Shown: piece after piece, positions 15,710-22,542 of the stretch
Position numbering within the stretch: position 1 is the stretch's first letter
How the letters are laid out: every line of letters begins with the position of its first letter
Source: a bacterium
Lineage (GTDB): Bacteria; Vulcanimicrobiota; Xenobia; Xenobiales; JADMJV01
Direction: 5' to 3'
Length of the DNA: 64,000 nt
Assembly (NCBI GenBank): GCA_018780265.1
Contig: JADMJV010000067.1
Location: forward strand, 1 to 64,000
Translations under genes and position numbers: made by a program
The notes under the pieces: generated by a model
Told to the model about the DNA's origin: nothing
The model's database searches: none
Seen by the model: the letters and a program-made list of their open reading frames with translations, nothing else

Positions 15710-16525
15710 TTACATTCGCTCATCGCCGTGCCGAAGACGCCTGCTGTGGGAATCTAGAACTTCCTTCTCGGTGCCGGTCAGGGAAGACATACCTTCGCTG
15801 CGTAGCTTGTCCAAAATTAGATCGACTTGCGTTTCCGCCGCGCTCAGGGGAGCCTTGGCCAAGTCTGGGCGAATGGGCGTAACTTTAGGGCCATTGAAGT
15901 CATCGCTGAGGCGACTGCGTCGTCGCCCTCCTGCGGCCGCGCGACTGGCGGGCTTGGAAAACAATTCCGTTTGCATCAACCAGTTGTGTTTGACCATCAT
16001 GTAAGCCAGGGCCAATGGGCTGCACAGCGCAAGCCAGGCAGCCGGCGGGGTCGTGAGTATCCCCACCAGAGTCAAAGGTATCAAGTACTTCACCTTGATG
16101 GGGATTACCATCATGAGATACACGGTGTGCCTCCAATTGAGCAGGCAAAAGGCCGTGCCAGTGGCCAGAAATGGGATCGATGGGCCTGGCACCGGAGAGC
16201 CACCTGGCAATAACAATCCCAGAAGACTGGCCAGCAGGGTCGAACCCCAAAAAAGGCGGCGAAATCGAACACTTCCCAGCGAACGCTCCACCGAGCAGGC
16301 AAACGGTGCAAAACAGGCCCAGCTAACCAGGGCAGAAGCGGAGATACCGGCTGCAAATGGATAGGTGAGCAAGCGCCAGATCTGTCCATGGAGGATCCGT
16401 TGGGGGACGTTAGCCAGCCACTCGCCCCCTCCCAGGGAGGGGGCAAGTGCGTACCAAACCCAGCCCATCAGGACCAGCATGAGAACAAGGCGTACGCCGG
16501 GCGTTATCCGCTCAATGACTGCCAT
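15710..16525 (-). CDS. Rhomboid-like membrane protein, probably inactive
   Basis: 271 aa with about six hydrophobic helices between residues 10 and 190 in the rhomboid arrangement (LHGQIWRLLTYPFAAG matches the L1-loop 'WRLLT..F.H' motif with the final His replaced). The catalytic GxSG serine motif is replaced by GPSIPFLATG and no conserved catalytic His is evident, so it is read as a pseudoprotease like iRhom or derlin. The C-terminal cytosolic tail ends VDLILDKLRSEGMSSLTGTEKEVLD, which matches the short helical domain often found at the end of bacterial rhomboid-like proteins (DUF6576 type). ATG start; ribosome site weak. It stands alone between divergent or terminated neighbours. Confidence 0.75.
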   Translation of the reverse strand: MAVIERITPGVRLVLMLVLMGWVWYALAPSLGGGEWLANVPQRILHGQIWRLLTYPFAAGISASALVSWACFAPFACSVERSLGSVRFRRLFWGSTLLASLLGLLLPGGSPVPGPSIPFLATGTAFCLLNWRHTVYLMMVIPIKVKYLIPLTLVGILTTPPAAWLALCSPLALAYMMVKHNWLMQTELFSKPASRAAAGGRRRSRLSDDFNGPKVTPIRPDLAKAPLSAAETQVDLILDKLRSEGMSSLTGTEKEVLDSHSRRLRHGDERM

Positions 16526-16564
16526 CAGTAGTTAGTTCTGTGATCCTTTCAAACCACCCTTTCG

Positions 16565-16599
16565 CAAAGAAAGCCGTGGCTGCTATAAGTAGCCCGGCT
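16565..16599 (-). terminator. Probable terminator after disordered-protein gene
   Basis: Read on the minus strand, AGCCG/CGGCT then GGCT/AGCC pair with one bulged A and a nine-base loop, followed by TTTCTTT. It lies about 30 bp past the stop at 16630, so it would end the two-gene transcript of the disordered paralogues before the rhomboid-like gene. Confidence 0.6.
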
Positions 16600-16629
16600 C
16601 CTCGCTCGCTATGGGGGGCGGTCGTTATG

Positions 16630-17430
16630 TCAGACCTTGACGGGTGCTTTGGCTTGATTGCCGGGCTGGCCACCGTTGACAGTCTGTCCAGGCTGTTGTC
16701 CAGGAATTTGACCCGGAACGCCCTGGCCACCACCGCCCAGGGCTGCTTCCACCAATTGTTCGGTCTCTTTGCGCAACTGCACGCCCTGAGTTTTGTATTG
16801 TTGATATTTTTGCGATAGCTGAGCACGCATTTCGGCCGGACTGCCAGTGGGCGCCCCTTTTCCCTTGGGCCCTTTAGCTCCAGTCACGCCGCCTACCTGG
16901 CCTGGCTTGCCCGGCTGCCCCGGTTGGGGGCCGGCCTGACCCATCGGATTCTTGCTCCCCTGCATCAGGGCCACAGCCATCTGGGTAAGCTCAGAGTCGG
17001 GGTCTTGCTTTTCCTGGGCGTCGTCGGCTTTCTTGGAGTCTTTCGACTTGCCGCAGCAACCTCCCAGGTCTTCCGGTTTCTCTTCTTTTTTGTTCTTCAT
17101 CTCGTCGAGCTGCTTCTGGAGGTCGGAAACCTTTTTCAAGAGGTCGTCTTTCTCACCGTCCTCAGCCTTCTTAGGATCCTGCTCTTCGCCAGGCTTCTTG
17201 GCGTCTTTGGCGTCTTTGGCGTCTTTGGCCTCTTTGGAGTCCTTGGCCTGGCCAGGCTTTTTGCCGTCTTGCAACTCTTTGCTGGCTGAGAATCCGTCAG
17301 ATTTCTCTGGCGCTTTGGTCTCTTTGCCTTTGTCAAGGGGCTTGGCCTTGTTGTCTACCTTGGGTTTGTCGGCCTTTTTCGGGGCGCTGACCTTAGAAGC
17401 GGTATTCGAGCTGGCTTTCTTGATACTCAT
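16630..17430 (-). CDS. Disordered Lys/Asp/Gly-rich protein, paralogue of 17580-18506
   Basis: 266 aa, no recognisable fold and no signal peptide. Residues 1-95 are Lys/Asp/Ala/Pro-rich with an AKDAKDAKDAK repeat. Residues ~95-118 form a short coiled coil (LLKKVSDLQKQLDEMKN). Residues 121-128 hold a Cys pair in GGCCGK. Residues ~143-160 hold a helix DSELTQMAVALMQG. A collagen-like Gly-X-Y tract covers ~164-198, then a helix QLSQKYQQYKTQGVQLRKETEQLVEAALG (203-231) and a Gly/Pro/Gln tail. The coiled coil, the D-S/A-EL helix and the final QL...ALG helix occur in the same order in the upstream neighbour, so the two are paralogues despite composition drift. ATG with AGAGGGAGAG upstream. Function unknown; a filament, matrix or condensate-forming protein is a guess. 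Confidence 0.75.
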   Translation of the reverse strand: MSIKKASSNTASKVSAPKKADKPKVDNKAKPLDKGKETKAPEKSDGFSASKELQDGKKPGQAKDSKEAKDAKDAKDAKKPGEEQDPKKAEDGEKDDLLKKVSDLQKQLDEMKNKKEEKPEDLGGCCGKSKDSKKADDAQEKQDPDSELTQMAVALMQGSKNPMGQAGPQPGQPGKPGQVGGVTGAKGPKGKGAPTGSPAEMRAQLSQKYQQYKTQGVQLRKETEQLVEAALGGGGQGVPGQIPGQQPGQTVNGGQPGNQAKAPVKV

Positions 17431-17508
17431 GAGAACTCTCCCTCTGGGCGTTTATGAATTTCTGGTGAGTCAGTTTGATTTCCATTTTATCGACTGACGG
17501 ATGTGCAC

Positions 17509-17540
17509 GGGGGGTCTACTCGATGCCGAGTAGACCCCCC
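17509..17540. other. Perfect 14-bp intergenic hairpin
   Basis: GGGGGGTCTACTCG at 17509-17522 pairs perfectly with 17527-17540 around an ATGC loop. It lies between the two disordered paralogues, 40 bp after the first stop. No T-run follows on either strand, so it is not a standard terminator. It may partially attenuate, protect or process the two-gene mRNA. Confidence 0.8.
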
Positions 17541-17579
17541 GGTAGGCAGGTCGTTGAGCTCTAGTTTGAAAGCCGGACG

Positions 17580-18506
17580 TTAGATGCCAAATCCACCGAA
17601 GGGATTTCCGGCACCGAACTGTCCGCCCAGTGGATTACCACCAGGTTGACCAAAGGCTCCCGGTTGACCGGCTCCCAGGCCCGCCTGCTGCTGTTGCTGC
17701 TGCTGGAAGGGGTCAAAGCCCAGCGCCGATTGCACCAGAACTCGGGTGCCTTGTTGAGGCTGGAAACCCTGTTGGGCCAGTTGGGTCGCTCTTTGCTGAA
17801 GTTGACCTTTGGCAGCCGCCGTTTGCGGGTTACCGCCCTGGCCGCCCGCACCCGGGAATCCGCCAGGACGAGGCCCGCCAGCATTGATTCCGCCAATCGC
17901 TCCCGGGCCACCCTGTTGTGGGAAGCCGCCTTGTTGAGGGAACTGACCCGGGAATCCACCGTTTTGTCCACCGGATTGCAGGACCTGCGCAGCTAGATTG
18001 GACAATTCTGCATCGGGGGTGTTCTGCTGATTCTGATTGGGGGCCTGAGGGCCTTGAGCCGGGGCTGCACCGCCCGGCGGTTCACCACCACCTCCGCCTT
18101 TGTCACCACCACCACCGCCTTGCTCGCCACCACCCTGTTGGGCAGCGGGAGCCGCTTGCTGGCCGTTTTTCAATTCGTCAATCTTCTTTTCAAGGTCCTT
18201 AACTTTGTCTTCGAGAGCCTTTTTGTCGTCTTCGGGCTTCTTGCCATCTTCGGGCTTATTGCCGTCTTCCGGCTTCTTACCATCTTCCGGCTTCTTGCCA
18301 TCTTCGGTCTTCCGGTTGTGCCGAGTCCCCTTGGCGTCCTTGCCTTCTTTGGTTTCGGCCGTCGGGTCAAATTTTTCTTTCGGGTCAGCCTTGGGTGCCT
18401 CGGTTTTTTTGGGCGCCTCTTGCTTCTTGGGAGCTTCAGTCTTCTTAGGAGCTTCGGTCTTCTTAACCGCGCTGGTATTGTTGGACTGTGTGGGTTTAAT
18501 GGCCAT
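17580..18506 (-). CDS. Disordered repeat protein (KKTEAP/KPEDGK, Q/G-rich)
   Basis: 308 aa, not recognised; no signal peptide. Residues 15-38 are four KK(T/Q)EAP repeats. Residues 66-96 are five K(P/T)EDGK-type repeats. Residues ~97-114 form a coiled coil (LEDKVKDLEKKIDELKN). A Gly-rich segment (~124-150) follows, then a DAELSNLAAQVLQSG helix (165-179), GGFPQQGG repeats (~183-200), the helix QLQQRATQLAQQGFQ (235-249) with VLVQSALG (257-263), a seven-Gln run, and a Gly/Phe-rich end (FGAGNPFGGFGI). The domain order matches the downstream paralogue at 16630. The Gly/Phe/Gln end recalls the N-terminus of the repeat protein at 3047. ATG with AAGGAGAG upstream and a promoter-like pair at 18607-18635. 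Likely a non-globular structural or phase-separating protein. Confidence 0.8.
   Translation of the reverse strand: MAIKPTQSNNTSAVKKTEAPKKTEAPKKQEAPKKTEAPKADPKEKFDPTAETKEGKDAKGTRHNRKTEDGKKPEDGKKPEDGNKPEDGKKPEDDKKALEDKVKDLEKKIDELKNGQQAAPAAQQGGGEQGGGGGDKGGGGGEPPGGAAPAQGPQAPNQNQQNTPDAELSNLAAQVLQSGGQNGGFPGQFPQQGGFPQQGGPGAIGGINAGGPRPGGFPGAGGQGGNPQTAAAKGQLQQRATQLAQQGFQPQQGTRVLVQSALGFDPFQQQQQQQAGLGAGQPGAFGQPGGNPLGGQFGAGNPFGGFGI
18219..18311 (-). repeat. In-frame KPEDGK tandem repeat
   Basis: Five imperfect 15-18 bp units encoding KTEDGK, KPEDGK, KPEDGN, KPEDGK, KPEDDK. They form a highly charged spacer just before the coiled coil of the surrounding gene. Confidence 0.75.
18393..18464 (-). repeat. 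In-frame KKTEAP tandem repeat
   Basis: Four 18-bp units encoding KKTEAP, KKTEAP, KKQEAP, KKTEAP near the N-terminus of the surrounding gene. Close nucleotide identity suggests recent slippage growth. Confidence 0.75.
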
Positions 18507-18606
18507 CGGCTACTCTCCTTCATCATCCAAAGAGGCGTGGCAAGCATCTTCGGTGTTTGGACTTGCATTTATGCTATCACGGATCGGACCCAGATCTATA
18601 GGGCAA

Positions 18607-18635
18607 ACATTACGAATTTGTTACAGATATTACAA
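18607..18635 (-). promoter_or_regulatory. Putative sigma70-type promoter
   Basis: On the minus strand TTGTAA (18635-18630) and TAATGT (18612-18607) are spaced by exactly 17 bp, about 100 bp upstream of the ATG at 18506. The -35 hexamer and spacing equal those found before the repeat protein at 3047. Confidence 0.4.
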
Positions 18636-18817
18636 AGTTGCACTCGCCGTGTAAATTGAAATTAACGGGGCGACACCCATCCTCTCAGTCGCAGAATACG
18701 CTAACACAAGAGTGAAACAGACACATCAAAAGTAAACAAGAGGTAACAAGAGGCGGTGGATTGTTGCGGGATGTTGCCGAGTTGTGATGGTCAGGCGTTG
18801 GCCGCTCGGCCCGTCCA

Positions 18818-18845
18818 AGAAAAAAGGGCGCTGGTTAGCGCCCTT
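18818..18845 (-). terminator. Terminator of tRNA-Leu
   Basis: On the minus strand AAGGGCGC-TAACCA-GCGCCCTT forms an 8-bp stem followed by TTTTTTCTT, starting two bases past the encoded CCA of the tRNA. Confidence 0.85.
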
Positions 18846-18847
18846 GT

Positions 18848-18932
18848 TGGTGCGGAAAGAGAGATTCGAACTCTCACGGGTTGCCCCACAGACTCCTGAG
18901 GCCTGCGCGTCTACCAATTCCGCCACTTCCGC
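18848..18932 (-). tRNA. tRNA-Leu (anticodon CAG)
   Basis: 85 nt including encoded CCA. The acceptor stem GCGGAAG pairs with TTTCCGC plus discriminator A. The D-loop region has TGGCGGAATTGGTAGACGC, typical of leucine tRNA. The anticodon stem CAGGC/GTCTG encloses loop CTCAGGA, giving anticodon CAG for CUG codons. A long class II variable arm (GTGGGGCAACCCGT) and T-arm GAGAGTTCGAATCTCTC follow. A strong terminator lies directly downstream, so it is transcribed alone. Confidence 0.96.
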
Positions 18933-19046
18933 TCGGTCGCCGGAGGATACCATGGGATGGTCGGTTCGTCAACGGGTATGGATGGAAAACTGGTGATGGG
19001 TAGATTGTTCGAAAATTGGATACATCTCGCGGAGTTGTTTTAAGGC

Positions 19047-19700
19047 ATGATGGTCCCCATGAAAGTTGAGCGATCTGCCTGGGAATTCGCGCCACGTCGT
19101 TGGATCAGCCCGCCTTCCAGTCAACTGGAGACACCCGATCCAGATCGACTAAAGCAGCATCAATTGGATCAACTGAGGGCTGAGCATCCCTGGATGTCGC
19201 GTAGCGTCGAGGTGATGCAGATGGGCAGTTGGGTGGCCCACGAGCAGTCGAAAGCCGCTCCCTGGAGTCAGGCCTCGGCCGCTTTGTCCGGGGTTACGGC
19301 CGTGGCCAGCGCTGTCTGGGGGGTCAATAAGTTGGCTCGTGGTCAGTCTGGTCTGGACCGCGTTGAGGGGCTGGGCCACCTGGCTCTGGCGGCCGACTAC
19401 TCGATGTGCAGTCTGCAACAATTGCGCCCCGAATTGGACTGGACCAACTCCGTGGCCACTCCCTCCAGCTATTTGGCAGCCAGTTGCGAGGTCTTTCTGG
19501 GTTGTGCCGATCTGGTCAGGGGCCTCAAGGAGGATGACCATCCACGCCAATGGACGGGTATGGCCAGCATCGCTTCCGGTACCGCCCTGGCGGTGAGTAC
19601 CTTTGTGCCGGGCGCCTCGGGTTTAGCTCAGGCCGCAGTATTGATGAGTATGGCCGTGCGGCAGTCGCTGCTGGGGTACGATCGGAAGGGTGCCGGCTAG
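19047..19700 (+). CDS. Hypothetical protein with hydrophobic helices
   Basis: 217 aa, not recognised. A polar N-terminal third (to ~70) ends with QMGSWVAHEQSKAAPW, followed by Ala/Gly/Ser-rich hydrophobic helices at ~78-98 (ALSGVTAVASAVWGV), ~110-122, ~143-160 and ~170-205 (GTALAVSTFVPGASGLAQAAVL). The helices are weakly hydrophobic, so it could be a small membrane protein or a helical bundle. ATG start with AAGG four bases upstream. Its TAG stop overlaps the TAG of converging hppA within one CTAG palindrome. The frame is fully open and its codon use resembles the neighbours, which supports it as real. Confidence 0.6.
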   Translation: MMVPMKVERSAWEFAPRRWISPPSSQLETPDPDRLKQHQLDQLRAEHPWMSRSVEVMQMGSWVAHEQSKAAPWSQASAALSGVTAVASAVWGVNKLARGQSGLDRVEGLGHLALAADYSMCSLQQLRPELDWTNSVATPSSYLAASCEVFLGCADLVRGLKEDDHPRQWTGMASIASGTALAVSTFVPGASGLAQAAVLMSMAVRQSLLGYDRKGAG

Positions 19701-21811
19701 GGCAGCATATTTCTGATCAGGCCGCCGTGATTGACCACAAAGGGCGCAAAGACCAGGCTGATAATGGCCATCAGTTTGATGAGAATGTTGAGGGCCGGGC
19801 CTGAAGTATCTTTGAAAGGGTCTCCCACGGTATCGCCCACCACGGCCGCCTTGTGAGCTTCCGTGCCACGTCCGCCCAGGGCGCCGCTCTCGATATACTT
19901 CTTGGCGTTGTCCCAGGAACCGCCTGAGTTCGCCATGGAAATTGCGAAAATCACGGCCGTGATCAGGGCGCCAATAAGAACTCCGGCCAGCATGGTCGGG
20001 CCAAAGAGCCAACCCACAATAATTGGCGTGAAGACAACCATCAAGCCTGGTCGTAGCATCTCGCGCAGTGAAGCCTGGGTGGCAATGTCCACGCATTTGG
20101 CGTACTCGGCGGTAGCAGTACCTTCCATGAGGCCGGGAATGGTGCGAAACTGACGGCGTACCTCTTCGATCATGTCGAGAGCGGCCAGACCTACCGAGCG
20201 CATGGTCATAGCGGAGAAGGCGCAGGTCAAAGCCCCGCCGACCAGCAACCCGGCCATGACCCAGGGGTCGAGCAGGTTGATCTCCTTGAGGTTGCATTGG
20301 GTCACGTAGGCCGAGAAAAGGGCCAGCGCGGTCAGAGCTGCGGAGCCGATGGCGAAACCCTTGCCCATTGCGGCAGTGGTGTTGCCGGCAGCGTCGAGCA
20401 CGTCGGTACGTTTGCGAATATCCGCGCCCATGTGGGCCATTTCGGCCAGTCCACCGGCGTTGTCGGCCACCGGACCGTAAGCATCGATGGTCAGCGCCAC
20501 GGAAATCGTGCCCAGCATGCCGATGGCCGAAAGTGCGATGCCGTAAACGCCTGCTTGAGAAACGGCGATGATCACCGTGGCGGCGATCAGGAGGCTGGGA
20601 ACGACTGCGCTGTTATAGCCCAGGGCCAGACCGTATATGATGTTGGTGGCGGTTCCGGTGGTCGAGGCCTTGGCCACTTCCTGAGTGGGACCATAGGTGT
20701 GTGACGTATAGTACTCTGTCAGCCAACCGATCAGGTAGCCGGAAATCAATCCGCTCAGGAAAGAGAGGTAGACGCCCGTAGCAGTGACGCCGACCTTGCC
20801 TCCCAAGTCGAATGGTTCGGCCGGTAGTAAATATTTGGTGAGCGGGTAGCCAGCAATGGCCATCAAAATAGTGGCCAGCATCAACATTTTCTTGAGAGTG
20901 CCCTGGACCTCTTGTTCGGAACGGGCTTTGAAGAGAACGATTCCAAGAAAGCTAGACGGAATACCCAGGCAACTGATGGCCAGCGGGTAGAGCAGGGCCG
21001 GGGGGTTGTCAGCAAAGGTCAGAGCGCCGATGACCATGGCCGCACAGGTCGATTCGGCCACTGAGCCAAAGAGGTCCGCACCCATACCGGCCACGTCACC
21101 GACGTTATCGCCTACGTTGTCGGCGATGACGGCCGGATTGCGCGGGTCATCTTCGGGGATGCCCGCTTCGACTTTGCCCACCAGGTCGGCACCCACGTCG
21201 GCTGCCTTGGTATAGATGCCGCCGCCTACGCGGGCAAATAGGGCCACCGAGGAGCCGCCCAGTCCAAAGCCAGAGAGAATCTCCATGATAGTATGGGGAG
21301 CCTCGGCGGCCAGACCGTAGCGGAGGGCCAGGTAGCAGCCCAACATGCCGAGCACGGCCAGGCCGCTCAGGCCGAAGCCCATCACGGCGCCCGCGTTGAT
21401 GGCGGTAAGAAATCCTTTTTCCAGGGATTCACGAGCCGACACGGCGGTGCGCACATTGCCGGCGGTGGCGGTGCGCATGCCGATGAAGCCGGCCAGGATG
21501 GAGGTGATGGCGCCGACCACAAAAGCAACTGCGGAGTAGCGACCCTCATTGACGTTGAGTGTGTGCGGGTCGTCGATCAAGATGGCGATGACCAGCGCGA
21601 AAAGAGTGATAAATACCGCCAGCGTCCTGTACTCACGGAACAAGAAAGCCATAGCACCATCGCGGATGGCTTTGGTGATGGTGGTCAACCGCTCAAATTC
21701 CTCGGGAGATGCGGCGCCCTTTTCTACCGAAACACTTTGGACTCGCATATTGAACATGACTGCCGCCGCCAGCGAGGCCACACCACAGGTAACAATGAGC
21801 TCTACAACCAC
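19697..21811 (-). CDS. hppA: K+-dependent membrane-bound pyrophosphatase
   Basis: 704 aa, about 16 transmembrane helices. It hydrolyses cytosolic pyrophosphate and pumps H+ and/or Na+ across the membrane. Substrate motifs are all present: DVGADLVGKVEAGIPEDDPRN, then NVGDNVGDVAGMGADLFGS, and near the C-terminus MANSGGSWDNAKKYIE and VVGDTVGDPFKDTSGPA. In the K+-dependence segment the sequence is GNTTAAMGKG: Ala where K+-independent enzymes have Lys, so K+-dependent is inferred. Whether the pumped ion is Na+ or H+ cannot be settled by eye. GTG start with GAGGAG six bases upstream. It is a single-gene unit, convergent with 19047-19700 and divergent from the small membrane protein at 21952. Confidence 0.97.
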   Translation of the reverse strand: MVVELIVTCGVASLAAAVMFNMRVQSVSVEKGAASPEEFERLTTITKAIRDGAMAFLFREYRTLAVFITLFALVIAILIDDPHTLNVNEGRYSAVAFVVGAITSILAGFIGMRTATAGNVRTAVSARESLEKGFLTAINAGAVMGFGLSGLAVLGMLGCYLALRYGLAAEAPHTIMEILSGFGLGGSSVALFARVGGGIYTKAADVGADLVGKVEAGIPEDDPRNPAVIADNVGDNVGDVAGMGADLFGSVAESTCAAMVIGALTFADNPPALLYPLAISCLGIPSSFLGIVLFKARSEQEVQGTLKKMLMLATILMAIAGYPLTKYLLPAEPFDLGGKVGVTATGVYLSFLSGLISGYLIGWLTEYYTSHTYGPTQEVAKASTTGTATNIIYGLALGYNSAVVPSLLIAATVIIAVSQAGVYGIALSAIGMLGTISVALTIDAYGPVADNAGGLAEMAHMGADIRKRTDVLDAAGNTTAAMGKGFAIGSAALTALALFSAYVTQCNLKEINLLDPWVMAGLLVGGALTCAFSAMTMRSVGLAALDMIEEVRRQFRTIPGLMEGTATAEYAKCVDIATQASLREMLRPGLMVVFTPIIVGWLFGPTMLAGVLIGALITAVIFAISMANSGGSWDNAKKYIESGALGGRGTEAHKAAVVGDTVGDPFKDTSGPALNILIKLMAIISLVFAPFVVNHGGLIRNMLP

Positions 21812-21951
21812 ACTTAACTCCTCAAATCAGGCATCAGGTCAGGTCCCTGTGGACCGCCGCGGTTCCCGAAAAGTAGGCGAACCTACGACGCCGCCAAACA
21901 AGCCCCTGCATGGCACCGGGAGAGTTGACCACAAATCCCGAAGGCGCACAA

Positions 21952-22542
21952 ATGTTGAAGCTTATGTTTATCATGCTGACGGCCATTGACATGGTGGCCA
22001 TCAATGCCGCCCTCGAGCAGTCATCGCCCGAAGCGGCCCAACTGGGCCTGATGTGGCTCTTTTACTATTCGTCACTGGTAGGTTGGCTGATCGGCTTCAA
22101 AGCCTGGAAAGACTGCAAGGGGCAGGACGGCGCCATGGTCGCTTTGCTGCGACTGGCGACTGCCAGCAGTCTGGTTTTTGCCGGTGTCTCGGCTGCCTTA
22201 CATTACAGCGGAAAGAATCCCCAAGAGTGGCTCAGTCTGTTCTTGTTTATGGCGGTCTATTTGTTCCGACTGGCCCCGCTGGCCGCGGCCTCCATTGTTT
22301 TGACGCCCTTTTTCTTTCTCAGCGCCCCTCGGCCCGGGGTGTTTTTGGCCTTAGTTATCAGCCAGATTTGCGCCTGGGTGGGAGGCTATCTGGCTCTGGG
22401 TGGCGAGCCGGGCTGGGTGGAGGCTTTCCTGATGTTTGGCATGTGGGCGCCCAACTGGGGATTCGGACTCATGGTGGGTGGTCTTTTGCTAAAGCCCATT
22501 CTTCCTCGGACAGACTCTCAAGGGAGTCCTTTGTCCTTGTAG
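21952..22542 (+). CDS. Hypothetical integral membrane protein
   Basis: 196 aa, unrecognised, with about five hydrophobic helices (residues ~1-20, 34-52, 68-88, 97-115, 120-145, 158-182) and only short polar loops. ATG at 21952 is chosen over one 42 bp upstream because AAGG lies seven bases before it and the protein then starts directly in its first helix (MLKLMFIML). Its 3' end overlaps the converging metallopeptidase gene by 25 bp. Divergent from hppA. No catalytic motif is visible. Confidence 0.65.
   Translation: MLKLMFIMLTAIDMVAINAALEQSSPEAAQLGLMWLFYYSSLVGWLIGFKAWKDCKGQDGAMVALLRLATASSLVFAGVSAALHYSGKNPQEWLSLFLFMAVYLFRLAPLAAASIVLTPFFFLSAPRPGVFLALVISQICAWVGGYLALGGEPGWVEAFLMFGMWAPNWGFGLMVGGLLLKPILPRTDSQGSPLSL

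Larger units (their letters stand above)
18507..18847. other. Intergenic region upstream of disordered-protein gene
   Basis: Noticeably AT-richer than its surroundings. It holds the promoter-like pair at 18607-18635 for the minus-strand gene and the tRNA terminator at 18818-18845. Nothing coding is supported between about 18640 and 18815. Confidence 0.5.

Noticed and set aside
17679..17703. Tandem CTG/TTG repeats resembling a CRISPR or microsatellite locus
   Set aside because: They encode the poly-Gln run of the disordered protein. There are no spacers and no separate array.
18054..18659. Plus-strand 201-codon hydrophobic frame opposite the disordered protein
   Set aside because: Hydrophobic Leu/Phe runs arise from reversing the Lys/Glu/Asp codons (AAG, GAA). 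The minus gene has a good ribosome site and paralogue.
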